DNA of 64,000 nt, from NCBI RefSeq assembly GCF_949769255.1, contig NZ_OX458329.1, positions 930,001 to 994,000 of the forward strand, in the 5' to 3' direction. Position numbers and translations under genes: made by a program. The stretch is from Mobiluncus massiliensis (lineage in GTDB: Bacteria > Actinomycetota > Actinomycetes > Actinomycetales > Actinomycetaceae). Positions within the stretch are counted from its first letter, which is position 1. Every line of letters starts with the position of its first letter. Below, piece by piece: positions 1 through 9,008 of this stretch. The notes beneath the pieces were generated by a model that had not been told where the DNA came from, ran no database searches, and worked only from the letters and a program-made list of their open reading frames with translations.

Positions 1-592
1 GCACTTCACACTGAATCGGGACTTCTTCACGCTTAGGCTGGCGATCCAGAGTAAAACGCAGCTTTTCCAAATCAACCTTCAAATAGGGCGGCACATCAGG
101 CAGCACATCGCGGTGAGAACCGCGGGCAGCCACCACGAAGGGGTCCTTGACCTGGGAGGACGGCTTGACCTGGACAGTCTGGCCGGGACGTACCTTGTAA
201 GAGGGGCGATCCACAATCTTGCCGTCGACCAAGATGTGACGGTGGGTTACCGCCTGACGAGCCTGGAACATGGTGCGTCCGAAACCGGCACGCAACACCA
301 GGGCATCAAGCCGAGTTTCCAGCAATTCCACCAGGTTGTCACCGGTCTGGCCTTCCATGCGACGCGCCTCCTGGAAAGTCTTGACCAGCTGCGCCTCACG
401 AATCGCGTATTGGGCGCGCAAACGCTGCTTTTCCTTCAAACGCACCGCGTAGTCAGATTCGCTGCGGCGCCGGGCACGGCCGTGTTCACCGGGTCCGTAA
501 GGACGACGTTCAAAGTACCGCTTAGCTTTCGGGGTCAGCGGCATCCCCAAGGCACGCGACAAACGCACCATTTTCCGAGAACGGTTTCCCAT
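1..592 (-). CDS. rpsD: 30S ribosomal protein S4 (3' end cut by window)
   Basis: Primary rRNA-binding protein of the small ribosomal subunit; it nucleates 16S assembly and in many bacteria represses its own translation. The reading frame starts at the ATG complementary to 590-592 (MGNRSRKMVRLSRALG) and stays open to base 1, giving about 197 codons. Actinobacterial S4 proteins have roughly 200-209 residues, so only about the last ten residues are missing. The N-terminal S4 domain is followed by an S4 RNA-binding fold around residues 90-155 (LVELLETRLDALVLRAGFG, then RQAVTHRHILVDGKIV). This is the non-zinc form, with no N-terminal CxxC knuckles. It lies downstream of rarA on the same strand, 139 bp away, a common actinobacterial arrangement. 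Confidence 0.95.
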   Translation of the reverse strand, partial: MGNRSRKMVRLSRALGMPLTPKAKRYFERRPYGPGEHGRARRRSESDYAVRLKEKQRLRAQYAIREAQLVKTFQEARRMEGQTGDNLVELLETRLDALVLRAGFGRTMFQARQAVTHRHILVDGKIVDRPSYKVRPGQTVQVKPSSQVKDPFVVAARGSHRDVLPDVPPYLKVDLEKLRFTLDRQPKREEVPIQCEV

Positions 593-622
593 TTATATTC
601 TTCCTGTCTTATTGCAAAGTCA

Positions 623-646
623 CCCCGCGAGGGCATCTCGGCGGGG
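623..646 (-). promoter_or_regulatory. GC-rich hairpin in the rarA-rpsD intergenic region
   Basis: The arms CCCCGCGAG and CTCGGCGGGG pair over nine base pairs with one bulged base and a five-base loop. No run of T follows on either strand close enough for a standard intrinsic terminator. Its position in the probable rpsD 5' leader would suit an S4-binding autoregulatory structure, or a weak rarA terminator. Both readings are inference. Confidence 0.35.
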
Positions 647-731
647 AGGGGTCACCTTTTTGGCTAAGACCCCAGGTGTCCGGGCGTCAACCAACCGAGA
701 GTTGGACAAAACACCGGGCAACTTGGCTATC

Positions 732-2069
732 TTACCGCATTTTTTGAATCTTGCGTATTTTGGCCAGTCTCTCGCCCAACGTGACTTCCCACCCGTGGGC
801 GGAAGGTTCGTAATAAATCTTGTCTTTCAGCGGGTCAGGCAGGTATTGCTGCGCGACTATCCCGCGGGTGTCATCGTGGGGATAGCTATAGGTCCCCAGA
901 GCTTTCCTGTCGGCGTCAGCCCCCGGATAATGCTGGTCACGCAGGTAGGTTGGAACGGTGCCATTGTTTCCGGCCTCCACATCGGCTATAGCGGTGTTGA
1001 TGCCGACATAAGCCCGATTCGACTTCGGGGCCGTCGCTACCGCGACCACTGCCTCAGCCAGCGGAATCCGCCCTTCCGGCATCCCAATCAACTGCACCGC
1101 TTGTGCCGCCGCGACCGCGAGGGGCAGCACGGTCGGATCAGCCAATCCAACGTCTTCTGCCGCCGCAATGACGACTCGGCGGGCGATGAAGCGCGGATCT
1201 TCCCCGGCCTTAATCATCCGCGCCAAATAGTGCAGGGCGGCATCGGGGTCGGAACCGCGCATCGACTTGATAAACGCCGAAGCCACGTCATAATGCTCGT
1301 CAATGCCGTAACGCACCACGGCCGTATCCGCCGCAACCGCTACATCATCTTCGGTAATCTCGCTGGCCTCGCGGGAATCCGCTCCCCCGGCGGCAGCTTC
1401 CAACAGGGTCAAGGCTTTACGCCCGTCCGCACCGGCCAATCTGATGAGGCTTTCCCTAGCGTCCGAGGTCAGGGTGTACTTTCCAGTCAGTCCGCGTTCG
1501 TCCGCCAAAGCCCGGTCCATAATGGTCTCGATATCCTGATTTGTCAGTGGTTTCAACGTCAGCAGCAGGGATCGGGACAACAGTGGAGAGATGACGGAAA
1601 ATGCCGGATTTTCGGTGGTGGCGGCGACCAGGATAACCCACCGGTTTTCCACTGCCGGCAGCAGCGAGTCCTGCTGGGATTTAGAAAACCGATGAACCTC
1701 GTCTAAAAACAAAATGGTTTCTTGACCGCTCAGACTCAGCCGTTGCTTCGCCGCGTTAATGACCTCACGGACTTCCTTCACTCCCGCGTTGATGGCGGAA
1801 AGCTGGGCGTATTCCCGGCCCCCTGCCTGCGCCACCAGATATGCCAAGGTTGTTTTGCCAGTTCCGGGCGGACCGTAGAGAATCACGGAGGAAGTCATCT
1901 CGGTGTCTGCCCGCAACAGCCGCTGTAACGGCGAATTGGGCGCCAAAAGGTGTGACTGTCCCACCAATTCTGCTACGTTACGTGGACGCATCCGCACCGC
2001 CAGAGGAGCATCCGGACGAAACTCCGGAACCCCTCTGCCGGTATCGCTCAAGGAATCAAACAAGTCCAT
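732..2069 (-). CDS. rarA: Replication-associated recombination protein A (AAA+ ATPase RarA/MgsA)
   Basis: AAA+ ATPase of the RarA/MgsA/WRNIP1 family, which acts at stalled replication forks and gaps. The 445 residues match the family length. The Walker A motif GPPGTGKTT lies at about residues 66-74 and the Walker B motif LFLDEVHRF at about 120-128. The C-terminal half carries the family-typical stretch around DPDAALHYLARMIKAGEDP and the clamp-loader-like tetramerisation region. The start ATG (complement of 2067-2069) opens MDLFDSL, a usual RarA N-terminus. It is divergent from the MMPL gene, with less than 50 bp between starts, so the two promoters must be compact or overlapping. The family identity is secure; the exact fork substrate is not known from sequence. 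Confidence 0.95.
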   Translation of the reverse strand: MDLFDSLSDTGRGVPEFRPDAPLAVRMRPRNVAELVGQSHLLAPNSPLQRLLRADTEMTSSVILYGPPGTGKTTLAYLVAQAGGREYAQLSAINAGVKEVREVINAAKQRLSLSGQETILFLDEVHRFSKSQQDSLLPAVENRWVILVAATTENPAFSVISPLLSRSLLLTLKPLTNQDIETIMDRALADERGLTGKYTLTSDARESLIRLAGADGRKALTLLEAAAGGADSREASEITEDDVAVAADTAVVRYGIDEHYDVASAFIKSMRGSDPDAALHYLARMIKAGEDPRFIARRVVIAAAEDVGLADPTVLPLAVAAAQAVQLIGMPEGRIPLAEAVVAVATAPKSNRAYVGINTAIADVEAGNNGTVPTYLRDQHYPGADADRKALGTYSYPHDDTRGIVAQQYLPDPLKDKIYYEPSAHGWEVTLGERLAKIRKIQKMR

Positions 2070-2110
2070 GAAACCACCCTAGTGAAAATTACCCTAAAGT
2101 GTGTGAGACA

Positions 2111-4462
2111 ATGCATAACATGTTCCTGAAACTATATCGCCGTTTGAATCGACGCCCCCTGCCCACGGTGTTGATTTGGGCTTTGGTGATAGTCATCTGT
2201 GCAGCCTTTACATTGACCGGTTTTGGCTTCGGAAACATGTGGAATCGTGTTGAAAACCGCCTGGTTTCTATCCCCGGTTCGGAATCCTACGTCGCGTCAC
2301 AAATCCTGAATGACAGCCGCAGTTCCAACTATCAGGCTTACCTCATCGTCACCGGGGTGGACATGGATAAACAGCGCGCGGAAGTCAAGAACGTGCTGGA
2401 CTCCGCGGCGGCGAGTTTCAGTGAGGTTCCGGGGGTTATTCCGGCGGGGGTGCTGTATCCGTTTGCAAAAGGCGACGATGTTAATAACCCCGATGCAAAA
2501 ACTTTGATGGACAAATTTATTGCCGCGGATAAGCAGGGTTTCATGATGGTGGTGCTGCTGGACTTGACCCAGTTCCCCCAACGCGCCGATGACATCCGCG
2601 CCATGACTGAGAATGCTTTGAGCCAAATTGCCGGCGATATGCGTTCTTTCGCGCCTCACGCCGAGGGTATCGTCACGGATGAAGACCTGAATAATCAAGA
2701 AGTTGCCGCGAGCGCACACCATGATTCTCTCAAGGCGAATCTCATTGCCTTGCTGATGATTTTCGTAGTGCTGTTCGGGGCTATGGGACGTCTGCGCCTG
2801 GCTTTACTCGCTTTCATTCCGACCTTTTGCGGATGGATTGTGACGCGGACCATCGCCACTCTGGCTTCCCTCATCGTCAAGCCCGCTCCCGGTGATTCTG
2901 CCCTGGTCACCATGCTTTCACTAGGCGTGGTGACCAGTTATACGGTGTTTCTCATCAGCCGCAGCCGCTCCCGTCTGGCAGTGGTCAAATACACCGCCGA
3001 GATTCCGCGTATTTCCAAGCCGAGCGAACGTCGGTTGCGCAAGCGCCGTGATTCCCTCACGCCGTTAGACGAAGTGTTTACCCACTCGGCTCCGGCCATG
3101 CTTATTTCCACGGCGCTAATTGTGCTGGGTCTGATTATGGTAGCTATCTTCCCTGCTAGCAGCCTGCGCTGGGTGGCTCTGGTCAGTATGTTCTCTATCC
3201 TGGGATGCTACGCGATTGGGACAACGTTGATTCCCTCGCTGCTGTACCTCGGCATCAGGTGGCTGGACTACCCGCGTCCGCAATGGCATCGGCGGATTTT
3301 TACCACGATTTCCTCCTGGTTCCGTTCTCTGAGCGACCGGCTGCGGAAACTTTTCGGCTCACGGAAACCTGCCAAACCAATTTTGACCGGTGTCCTGGTA
3401 GTTTTTCTGTTGGTGATGGCGATTCCCGCCTTCGGAATTACCTGGCACACCTCAGGGCAGACGACTTTTCCTCCAGGAACGAATGCCGCGAAGTTTGAAG
3501 CTCTGCGTGCTGCTCAATACGGCACTACCGCAGCCACTCCGGATATCCAGATATTAGGGAAAACCACCGCCGCAAATATGCAAAGCTGGTCTGTCGCGGT
3601 AGGCAAGATTCCCGGTGTCGATGCGATGACTGCCGGAAACACTGAAATTGCTGGAGACTACAGCGTCTTGGACGTAGATTTGAAACCGGGCGTCACCAAT
3701 CGTCAAGCCGGGGAAATCGTGAAAACTATTCGCAGCTTACCTTCGGATTTCCCCAAGTGGACCACCGGCCAGGCCGCCAACCAGGTTGACTTTGCCTACC
3801 AACTCACCAAGTTTGTTCCCCCGCTGGCCGGAATCATGGTGCTGGCGACTTTTCTGGTCATTCTGCGCGCCACCAGGCGTGCTAGGGCAGCGGTGTGGGC
3901 GACTTTGTTGAACTCCCTGAACCTATTGGTGGCTTTGGGGCTGACGGCGTTGGTGTTCCAAGACGGCTGGGGCGCGTTCCTGCCCAAACTGGCACGTTCC
4001 GGAGGTGTCGACCCTAACGTAGCAGTGTTGCTGGCGGGTTTCGGTTTCGCGCTATCCCTGGATTACCAGTTCTATGCCATGAATAGAGCGAAACAGCATC
4101 TGCCGGAGGAACTGGCGGAACTGGACGATGACCCGCTGCTGAACGAGTTGACCCAAACCCGCGGTGCACTGTGGACACGCTCTGTCATCCACCTGGCGAT
4201 TTTCCTGGCTTTCCTGCCAATGAACGCCATGCCCGTGAAACAGTCGGCTTTTTCCCTGGTTATCGTGGTGCTGCTCAATGTGCTGTTCAGCCGCCTGTTT
4301 CTCTCTCCCCTCCTGGAGCCCTACCCGGATCAAAAACCGCAAGACCCCGGTTTGGTGTGGGAAGACGACCTTCCGAATCTGGCCGATTCCGACACGGCGG
4401 ACGACTCAACCGCACTTGCACGCGATCAGCACAGCGACACCGCCGAGAGCGCCGGCGAGTAA
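2111..4462 (+). CDS. MMPL/RND-family membrane transporter
   Basis: Large polytopic inner-membrane protein of about 783 residues. A first transmembrane segment (TVLIWALVIVICAAFTLTGF) is followed by a roughly 160-residue extracytoplasmic domain, a cluster of five to six helices, a cytoplasmic loop rich in Arg/Ser, and then the same pattern again. This internal duplication is the hallmark of MMPL/YdfJ exporters. The second half has the family-typical ARSGGVDPNVAVLLAGFGFA-like helix and LDYQFYAMNRAK. Family members export lipids or small hydrophobic molecules using the proton gradient; the substrate here cannot be told. The start is uncertain: GTG 2099, ATG 2111 and ATG 2120 are all in frame and none has a strong ribosome-binding site. 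The stop codon lies one base from the stop of the convergent yciO gene. Confidence 0.85.
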   Translation: MHNMFLKLYRRLNRRPLPTVLIWALVIVICAAFTLTGFGFGNMWNRVENRLVSIPGSESYVASQILNDSRSSNYQAYLIVTGVDMDKQRAEVKNVLDSAAASFSEVPGVIPAGVLYPFAKGDDVNNPDAKTLMDKFIAADKQGFMMVVLLDLTQFPQRADDIRAMTENALSQIAGDMRSFAPHAEGIVTDEDLNNQEVAASAHHDSLKANLIALLMIFVVLFGAMGRLRLALLAFIPTFCGWIVTRTIATLASLIVKPAPGDSALVTMLSLGVVTSYTVFLISRSRSRLAVVKYTAEIPRISKPSERRLRKRRDSLTPLDEVFTHSAPAMLISTALIVLGLIMVAIFPASSLRWVALVSMFSILGCYAIGTTLIPSLLYLGIRWLDYPRPQWHRRIFTTISSWFRSLSDRLRKLFGSRKPAKPILTGVLVVFLLVMAIPAFGITWHTSGQTTFPPGTNAAKFEALRAAQYGTTAATPDIQILGKTTAANMQSWSVAVGKIPGVDAMTAGNTEIAGDYSVLDVDLKPGVTNRQAGEIVKTIRSLPSDFPKWTTGQAANQVDFAYQLTKFVPPLAGIMVLATFLVILRATRRARAAVWATLLNSLNLLVALGLTALVFQDGWGAFLPKLARSGGVDPNVAVLLAGFGFALSLDYQFYAMNRAKQHLPEELAELDDDPLLNELTQTRGALWTRSVIHLAIFLAFLPMNAMPVKQSAFSLVIVVLLNVLFSRLFLSPLLEPYPDQKPQDPGLVWEDDLPNLADSDTADDSTALARDQHSDTAESAGE

Positions 4463-4463
4463 C

Positions 4464-5087
4464 CTACTGCAAGAAATCAACCGGACCGGCTCCCTCTCGG
4501 GTTACCACCGGAACGTCGTCCTCCATATTGATAACGGTAGTGGCCTGGTCCGAACCAATCGGCGCATCGACGATAATATCCAGCAGGTGCCCCAGCTTGG
4601 CGATGACCTCGACCGGATCGCTCAGTGGTTCCGTGTCGCCGGGCAGCAGCAGGGTGCAGGATAAGATAGCCTCCCCCAAGGCTTCTACCAGCGATAAGGC
4701 GACCTTGTGCGCGGGAATCCGCACGCCGACGGTGTGCTTCTTTTTGTTCAGCGTGGCGCGCGGAACTTCCTTGGTACCTTTCAAGATAAACGTGTACGGC
4801 CCCGGAGTCAGCGATTTAATCAGCCGGTACTGGGAATTCGACACCATCACCAGCTGACCCAGCTGGGCGAAATCGTGGCACACCAGCGTGAAATGGTGCT
4901 TATCATCGAGCTGGCGGATTTTCCGGATGCGTTCCAGGCCAGCCCCGTTGGCCAAAGCACAGCCTAGCGCGTATCCCGAATCAGTCGGATACGCCATTAT
5001 GCCGCCGTCCTGGATAATTTCCACAATCTGGTTCAACGAACGAGTCTGCGGATTTTCCGGGTGCAGTTCAAAAATTTTTGCGCTCAT
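4464..5087 (-). CDS. yciO: Sua5/YciO/YrdC-family protein, YciO type
   Basis: The 207-residue protein has the YrdC fold that binds double-stranded RNA and, in TsaC/Sua5, makes threonylcarbamoyl-AMP for tRNA t6A. The sequence is much closer to E. coli YciO than to TsaC: HPENPQTRSLNQIVEII near the start, AYPTDSGYALGC at about residues 32-43, LTPGPYTFILKGTKEVPR in the middle, and DDVPVVTREGAGPV at the end all follow YciO almost block for block. The YciO branch is not a proven TsaC replacement, so t6A synthesis should not be assumed. It is convergent with the MMPL gene, with one base between the stops, and lies 102 bp downstream of aspS on the same strand. Confidence 0.88.
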   Translation of the reverse strand: MSAKIFELHPENPQTRSLNQIVEIIQDGGIMAYPTDSGYALGCALANGAGLERIRKIRQLDDKHHFTLVCHDFAQLGQLVMVSNSQYRLIKSLTPGPYTFILKGTKEVPRATLNKKKHTVGVRIPAHKVALSLVEALGEAILSCTLLLPGDTEPLSDPVEVIAKLGHLLDIIVDAPIGSDQATTVINMEDDVPVVTREGAGPVDFLQ

Positions 5088-5189
5088 AATTTCCCCCTTG
5101 ATGAAAACCTGCCAATTATTCCATCTATTGTAGAGGGGACAGTTGGCAGTTGAGAGACAACTCGCGGTGATTCTCCTCAGAAGTAGCTT

Positions 5190-7007
5190 TTACAGCGTTT
5201 TTTCGCTGTCCTCGGCTTCCTCAGCGTCCTCGGCATCTTCGTCATCTTCGGGCACGTAGTCCACGCCGGTTTCTTTGCGCTGTTCGTCCGTAATCGGGGC
5301 GGGCGCGCCGGTGAGCGGATCTAAGCCGTCGCCAGCCTTCGGGAAGGCAATAACATCGCGAATCGACGGGGAACCCGTCAGCATTCCGGCAATGCGATCC
5401 CACCCCAGAGCCAGACCGCCATGCGGCGGAGCGCCGTACTTGAAAGCGTCGAGCAGGAATCCGAAGCGCGCCTGCGCCTCCTCCTGCGAAAAGCCCATCA
5501 CCTTGAACACCCGTTCCTGAACATCGCGGCGATGGATACGGATGGAGCCACCGCCGAGTTCCACCCCGTTGCACACGATGTCATACGCGTACGCCAAGGC
5601 ATTGCCGGGGTCGGTATCGAAGGTATCGAGACATTCCGGTTTCGGCGAAGTAAAAGCGTGGTGTACGGCGGTCCAAGCGGAGTGGCCCAGCGCCACGTCG
5701 CCTTCCGCTACTGCCTCGCCGGAGGGCTTGAACAGCGGCGCGTCGACCACCCAAGTGAAGGCCCACGCCTTTTCATCGATGAGGTCGCAACGCTTCCCAA
5801 TCTCCAGGCGAGCTGCCCCCAGCAACGTTTGCGAAGCGGTCTTGTCCCCGGCGGCAAAGAAAATGCAGTCCCCCGGCTGGGCTCCGGTGGCAGCAGCCAG
5901 ACCGGCCTTTTCCGCGTCAGAAATATTTTTGGCTACCGGACCGCCTGCGGCACCTTGTTCGTCCAAGGTCACGTAGGCCAGACCCTTCGCGCCGCGGGCT
6001 TTCGCCCATTCCTGCCACTTGTCAAAAGTACGGCGTGGCTGGGAACCGCCGCCGGGCATGACCACTGCCCCCACGTAGGGCGCTTGGAAAATCTTAAACG
6101 GAGTATCTTTAAAGAATTCGGTCAAATCAACGAGCTCATACCCGAAACGCAAATCCGGTTTATCCGAACCGAAACGATCCATGGCTTCCTGGAAAGGCAT
6201 CCGCGGAATCGGAGTGGTCAGGTCATAGCCGATAACTTTCCAAATCTCTTTCAGCAGGTGTTCGGTTACCTCGATGACATCGTCTTGGTCGACGAAACTC
6301 ATTTCCAGATCGAGCTGGGTAAATTCGGGTTGGCGATCGGCGCGGGAATCTTCGTCACGGTAGCAGCGAGCCAACTGGAAGTAGCGTTCCATACCGCCGA
6401 CCATCAGCAGCTGTTTAAACAGCTGGGGCGACTGCGGCAAGGCGTACCACGAACCGGGCCGAATCCGCGCCGGAACCACGAAGTCGCGCGCCCCTTCCGG
6501 GGTGGAACGCGTCAAAGTTGGGGTTTCAATCTCAATAAATTCGTGTTCTTCCATAACCCGCCGGGCAATCTGAGAAATCCGCGAGCGCAGCACCAGATTG
6601 TCGTGCAGCTGACGGCGGCGCAGATCGACGAAACGGTAACGCAACCGGATATCCTCACCGACATTAGAGTCCTCGGCGTGTTCAGAAACTTGGAAAGGCA
6701 GCGTCGCGCAGGAGTTCAAAATCTCGACATCATCGGCCATAACCTCGATATCGCCGGTGACGATTTCGGGGTTTTCGTTGCCTTCGGGGCGTTTGCGCAC
6801 CTTGCCGGTGACCTTAAGCACGTATTCGTTACGAACTTCCCGGACCACTTCTTCGCTGACGACCAGCTGGACAATCCCGGAGGCATCACGCAAGTCCATG
6901 AAAGCTACCCCGCCGTGGTCTCGGCGACGATCCACCCAACCGCAGAGGGTGACGGTCTGACCATCGTGTTTCAGGTTCAATTCCGCACATTTGTGAGTTC
7001 GCAGCAA
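5190..7007 (-). CDS. aspS: Aspartyl-tRNA synthetase (non-discriminating or Asp-specific)
   Basis: Class II aminoacyl-tRNA synthetase charging tRNA-Asp. The order is an OB-fold anticodon-binding domain (residues 1-110, [23 protein letters not shown]), class II motif 2 around [22 protein letters not shown], the bacterial GAD insertion in the middle, and motif 3 [14 protein letters not shown] near the end. The tail is strongly acidic ([17 protein letters not shown]). The start is taken as TTG at 7005-7007. It gives the family-typical N-terminus (L)LRTHKCAEL and has AAGGAAGG six bases upstream. The upstream ATG at 7067 would add 20 residues without homology and no ribosome-binding site. Length from TTG is 605 residues. 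Whether it also charges tRNA-Asn depends on gatCAB, not in the window. Confidence 0.95.
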   Translation of the reverse strand: MLRTHKCAELNLKHDGQTVTLCGWVDRRRDHGGVAFMDLRDASGIVQLVVSEEVVREVRNEYVLKVTGKVRKRPEGNENPEIVTGDIEVMADDVEILNSCATLPFQVSEHAEDSNVGEDIRLRYRFVDLRRRQLHDNLVLRSRISQIARRVMEEHEFIEIETPTLTRSTPEGARDFVVPARIRPGSWYALPQSPQLFKQLLMVGGMERYFQLARCYRDEDSRADRQPEFTQLDLEMSFVDQDDVIEVTEHLLKEIWKVIGYDLTTPIPRMPFQEAMDRFGSDKPDLRFGYELVDLTEFFKDTPFKIFQAPYVGAVVMPGGGSQPRRTFDKWQEWAKARGAKGLAYVTLDEQGAAGGPVAKNISDAEKAGLAAATGAQPGDCIFFAAGDKTASQTLLGAARLEIGKRCDLIDEKAWAFTWVVDAPLFKPSGEAVAEGDVALGHSAWTAVHHAFTSPKPECLDTFDTDPGNALAYAYDIVCNGVELGGGSIRIHRRDVQERVFKVMGFSQEEAQARFGFLLDAFKYGAPPHGGLALGWDRIAGMLTGSPSIRDVIAFPKAGDGLDPLTGAPAPITDEQRKETGVDYVPEDDEDAEDAEEAEDSEKTL

Positions 7008-7043
7008 CTTATGCCTTCCTTTGAAAGTTAGTCTCAAGTCAAT

Positions 7044-7060
7044 CGGGGTGCGACACCCCG
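7044..7060 (-). promoter_or_regulatory. Perfect 7-bp hairpin in the aspS leader
   Basis: The sequence CGGGGTG-CGA-CACCCCG forms a perfect seven-base-pair stem with a three-base loop, 37 bases upstream of the aspS TTG start. It is too close to the start for a classical attenuator and has no following T run. It could stop readthrough from the GTPase genes or shape the leader; function is unknown. Confidence 0.4.
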
Positions 7061-7148
7061 TTCCCATAAGTGGGCTCTCTAAAGTTTAACGCCTATCTGA
7101 GCTGAGGGGAAACCCTGGAAGCTGTTCCGTGAACGGGTGAGACGAAAG

Positions 7149-9008
7149 CTAACGCGATTGGGTGTCTCGCGAACGCATTTCTGAAACCAGTTCGGACAGC
7201 TGGGGATACAGATCCAAATTCTGGTTCATTTTGACCAGGAAACCCTGACGGGTCACTTCCTGGATGAGCGAGCGGAATTTGTCGGCACATTCTCTCCCGT
7301 AGTTTCGCGCCCCGCAGTGCAGTATCTTGGCTCCCACCAGGCTCCACACCAGGGTGCCCGCAACTGCGGCAACCAGGACCAGGAGAGGGAACGGCACCGG
7401 TCCGACCATCCACACGGCCGCGCTGGTGCCAGCACCGCCGAGGAACGCCACCCCCGCAACGAGACTCCACAGCAGCCCCACTACTAACGCTGCTAACCAG
7501 AACCAATGTCCGAGTCGCCAAATCCGCCACCAGGTCCGGGCGGGACGAGCCGGGAATTTCCAGGATTCCAAAGCTAGGTTGAGGGCGCTGACCAGGTTTC
7601 CGGATAGTTCCACGGCCTTGAGCTGGGCAAAGTCCACCCATTTGGACGGGCGGTGCGCGCTGGCGGTCGCCGCGTAGGTACGAGCCGCGCTGGTAATTCC
7701 CGCCACGTTGACGCGGGGGAAGAATCGGTTGAGCGAGTCGGCTTGCGGGGCTACCGAAGGAAGGTCTGGGTCTGGAGTGGGGTCAGGTACGGCTGGGGTC
7801 GCGCTCTCGACAGCCGTTTGTTCTGGGGAGGGGTCAGCAGAACGGCCGACAGGTTTGTCCGCTTCAGGTTCGCCGGGATTGGTCGAATTATCCTGATTGA
7901 CATGTGCCAACGGTTTGATTCCCGCCAACCAGTTCAGCACCGGCCACAGCGTCCAAAAGCCTCCCGCCCTCAGGTATTGTTTGGAAAAGTTCGCTTCCAC
8001 GGCCGACAGACCGCTGACTTGGGTCACCTGGTCCACCAGTGTTGTTTCGGCTGGGGACGGTGGCGAAGCAACAGACGAAGCCTGAACGGGCTGCGTTGAG
8101 GACTCTCCGGTCGCGTCGAGTTCTAGGTTTTGGCCTAACCTCGTGGCGGCATGATGAATCGCGGCTTGTTCGCCTCTCCAGCGGGCTTCTGGCGCGTGGG
8201 ACAACTCGGCTACCGTTTCGCGGAATCGTGCCAAACTGGATTCATCGTAAAGCGAAATCTGCAAAATTTCAGGACTGACCCCTATCCGTTCGGCAATGGC
8301 GGCCAGCTCCTGGTTCAGGGTTTGTAGCTGAGACTCAGTCAAGCCCTCGGTGTGGGTCAAGACAAAGTACGAGTTCGGGTGACGTGGGAACGCCGAAATT
8401 CGGCTATGGAAAGCAGCATCGGCATATTTTTGGGAATCCGTAGTCCACAAGATGAGATCCGCCGTTTCCAGGACCTGGGACGCCGCCGAGGTCAGTTCCG
8501 GAACCAGCAGTGTATCGGGAACTTCGACCACAATCGGGTGACCGCACTGTGTAAGAGCCGACCGTACCTGGTGACCCTCGCCCACCATTCCCAAACTGTC
8601 CCGGAGCGGATTGGAACGGGTGGTACAAAACTCTACGCTGACACTGCGCGGAATTCCGCTCAGTTCTAAAAACGGTGCGGCAGTCACCTCCGCGTCAACA
8701 TAGGCCACCAGCTCAGTGGTGGTCGGTCGGTGCATCCCCGTTGGCACCAAGCTGTTGCGACGGGCCAAGGTGTTTACCACCGTGGACTTTCCGGTGCCGC
8801 TCGGTCCGGCTACCGCTATCACAGTTACACGGGGGTCTAAGGCATCCCGGCGTTCTAGCTGTTTCTCTAAACGGCGTAAATCTTCGCGAGCCTGAACCAG
8901 GAACGTCTCGGAGCTACACGTTCCCTGAACGGCATCGAGGCACTCCGCCGCGCGGTGCAGGGCTGCTTGCAATCGAGTTTTGCGTTGTTCGGGATTATTC
9001 CGCGGCAC
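7149..9008 (-). CDS. Dynamin-like/YfjP-type GTPase with C-terminal transmembrane hairpin
   Basis: About 619 residues. A P-loop G1 motif GPSGTGKST lies near residue 70. The switch/G3 region reads VVEVPDTLL and the G4 position LTHTE, so the guanine-specificity loop is not a standard NKxD. A linker rich in Pro, Ser and Asp (residues about 270-430) is followed by two adjacent hydrophobic segments (FWLAALVVGLLWSLVAGVAF, then PLLVLVAAVAGTLVW), likely a membrane hairpin, and a short basic/helical tail. The start is GTG 9008, because the upstream gene's TAG and this GTG share a base (TAGTG) and GAGAGGAG stands eight bases upstream; a second GTG at 9017 is possible. The pair resembles the tandem dynamin-like DynA/DynB proteins of Streptomyces, which act at division septa, but orthology is inference. 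Confidence 0.75.
   Translation of the reverse strand: MPRNNPEQRKTRLQAALHRAAECLDAVQGTCSSETFLVQAREDLRRLEKQLERRDALDPRVTVIAVAGPSGTGKSTVVNTLARRNSLVPTGMHRPTTTELVAYVDAEVTAAPFLELSGIPRSVSVEFCTTRSNPLRDSLGMVGEGHQVRSALTQCGHPIVVEVPDTLLVPELTSAASQVLETADLILWTTDSQKYADAAFHSRISAFPRHPNSYFVLTHTEGLTESQLQTLNQELAAIAERIGVSPEILQISLYDESSLARFRETVAELSHAPEARWRGEQAAIHHAATRLGQNLELDATGESSTQPVQASSVASPPSPAETTLVDQVTQVSGLSAVEANFSKQYLRAGGFWTLWPVLNWLAGIKPLAHVNQDNSTNPGEPEADKPVGRSADPSPEQTAVESATPAVPDPTPDPDLPSVAPQADSLNRFFPRVNVAGITSAARTYAATASAHRPSKWVDFAQLKAVELSGNLVSALNLALESWKFPARPARTWWRIWRLGHWFWLAALVVGLLWSLVAGVAFLGGAGTSAAVWMVGPVPFPLLVLVAAVAGTLVWSLVGAKILHCGARNYGRECADKFRSLIQEVTRQGFLVKMNQNLDLYPQLSELVSEMRSRDTQSR

Noticed and set aside
612..1706. 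A 364-codon plus-strand frame over rarA.
   Set aside because: Antisense shadow of rarA; no ribosome-binding site or family likeness.
5421..7031. A 536-codon plus-strand frame over aspS.
   Set aside because: Antisense shadow of aspS; the composition and lack of motifs match no family.
7093..7641. A minus-strand frame of 182 codons inside the GTPase gene.
   Set aside because: It is another frame of the same DNA as the GTPase, with no start signal; the GTPase frame carries the recognisable motifs.
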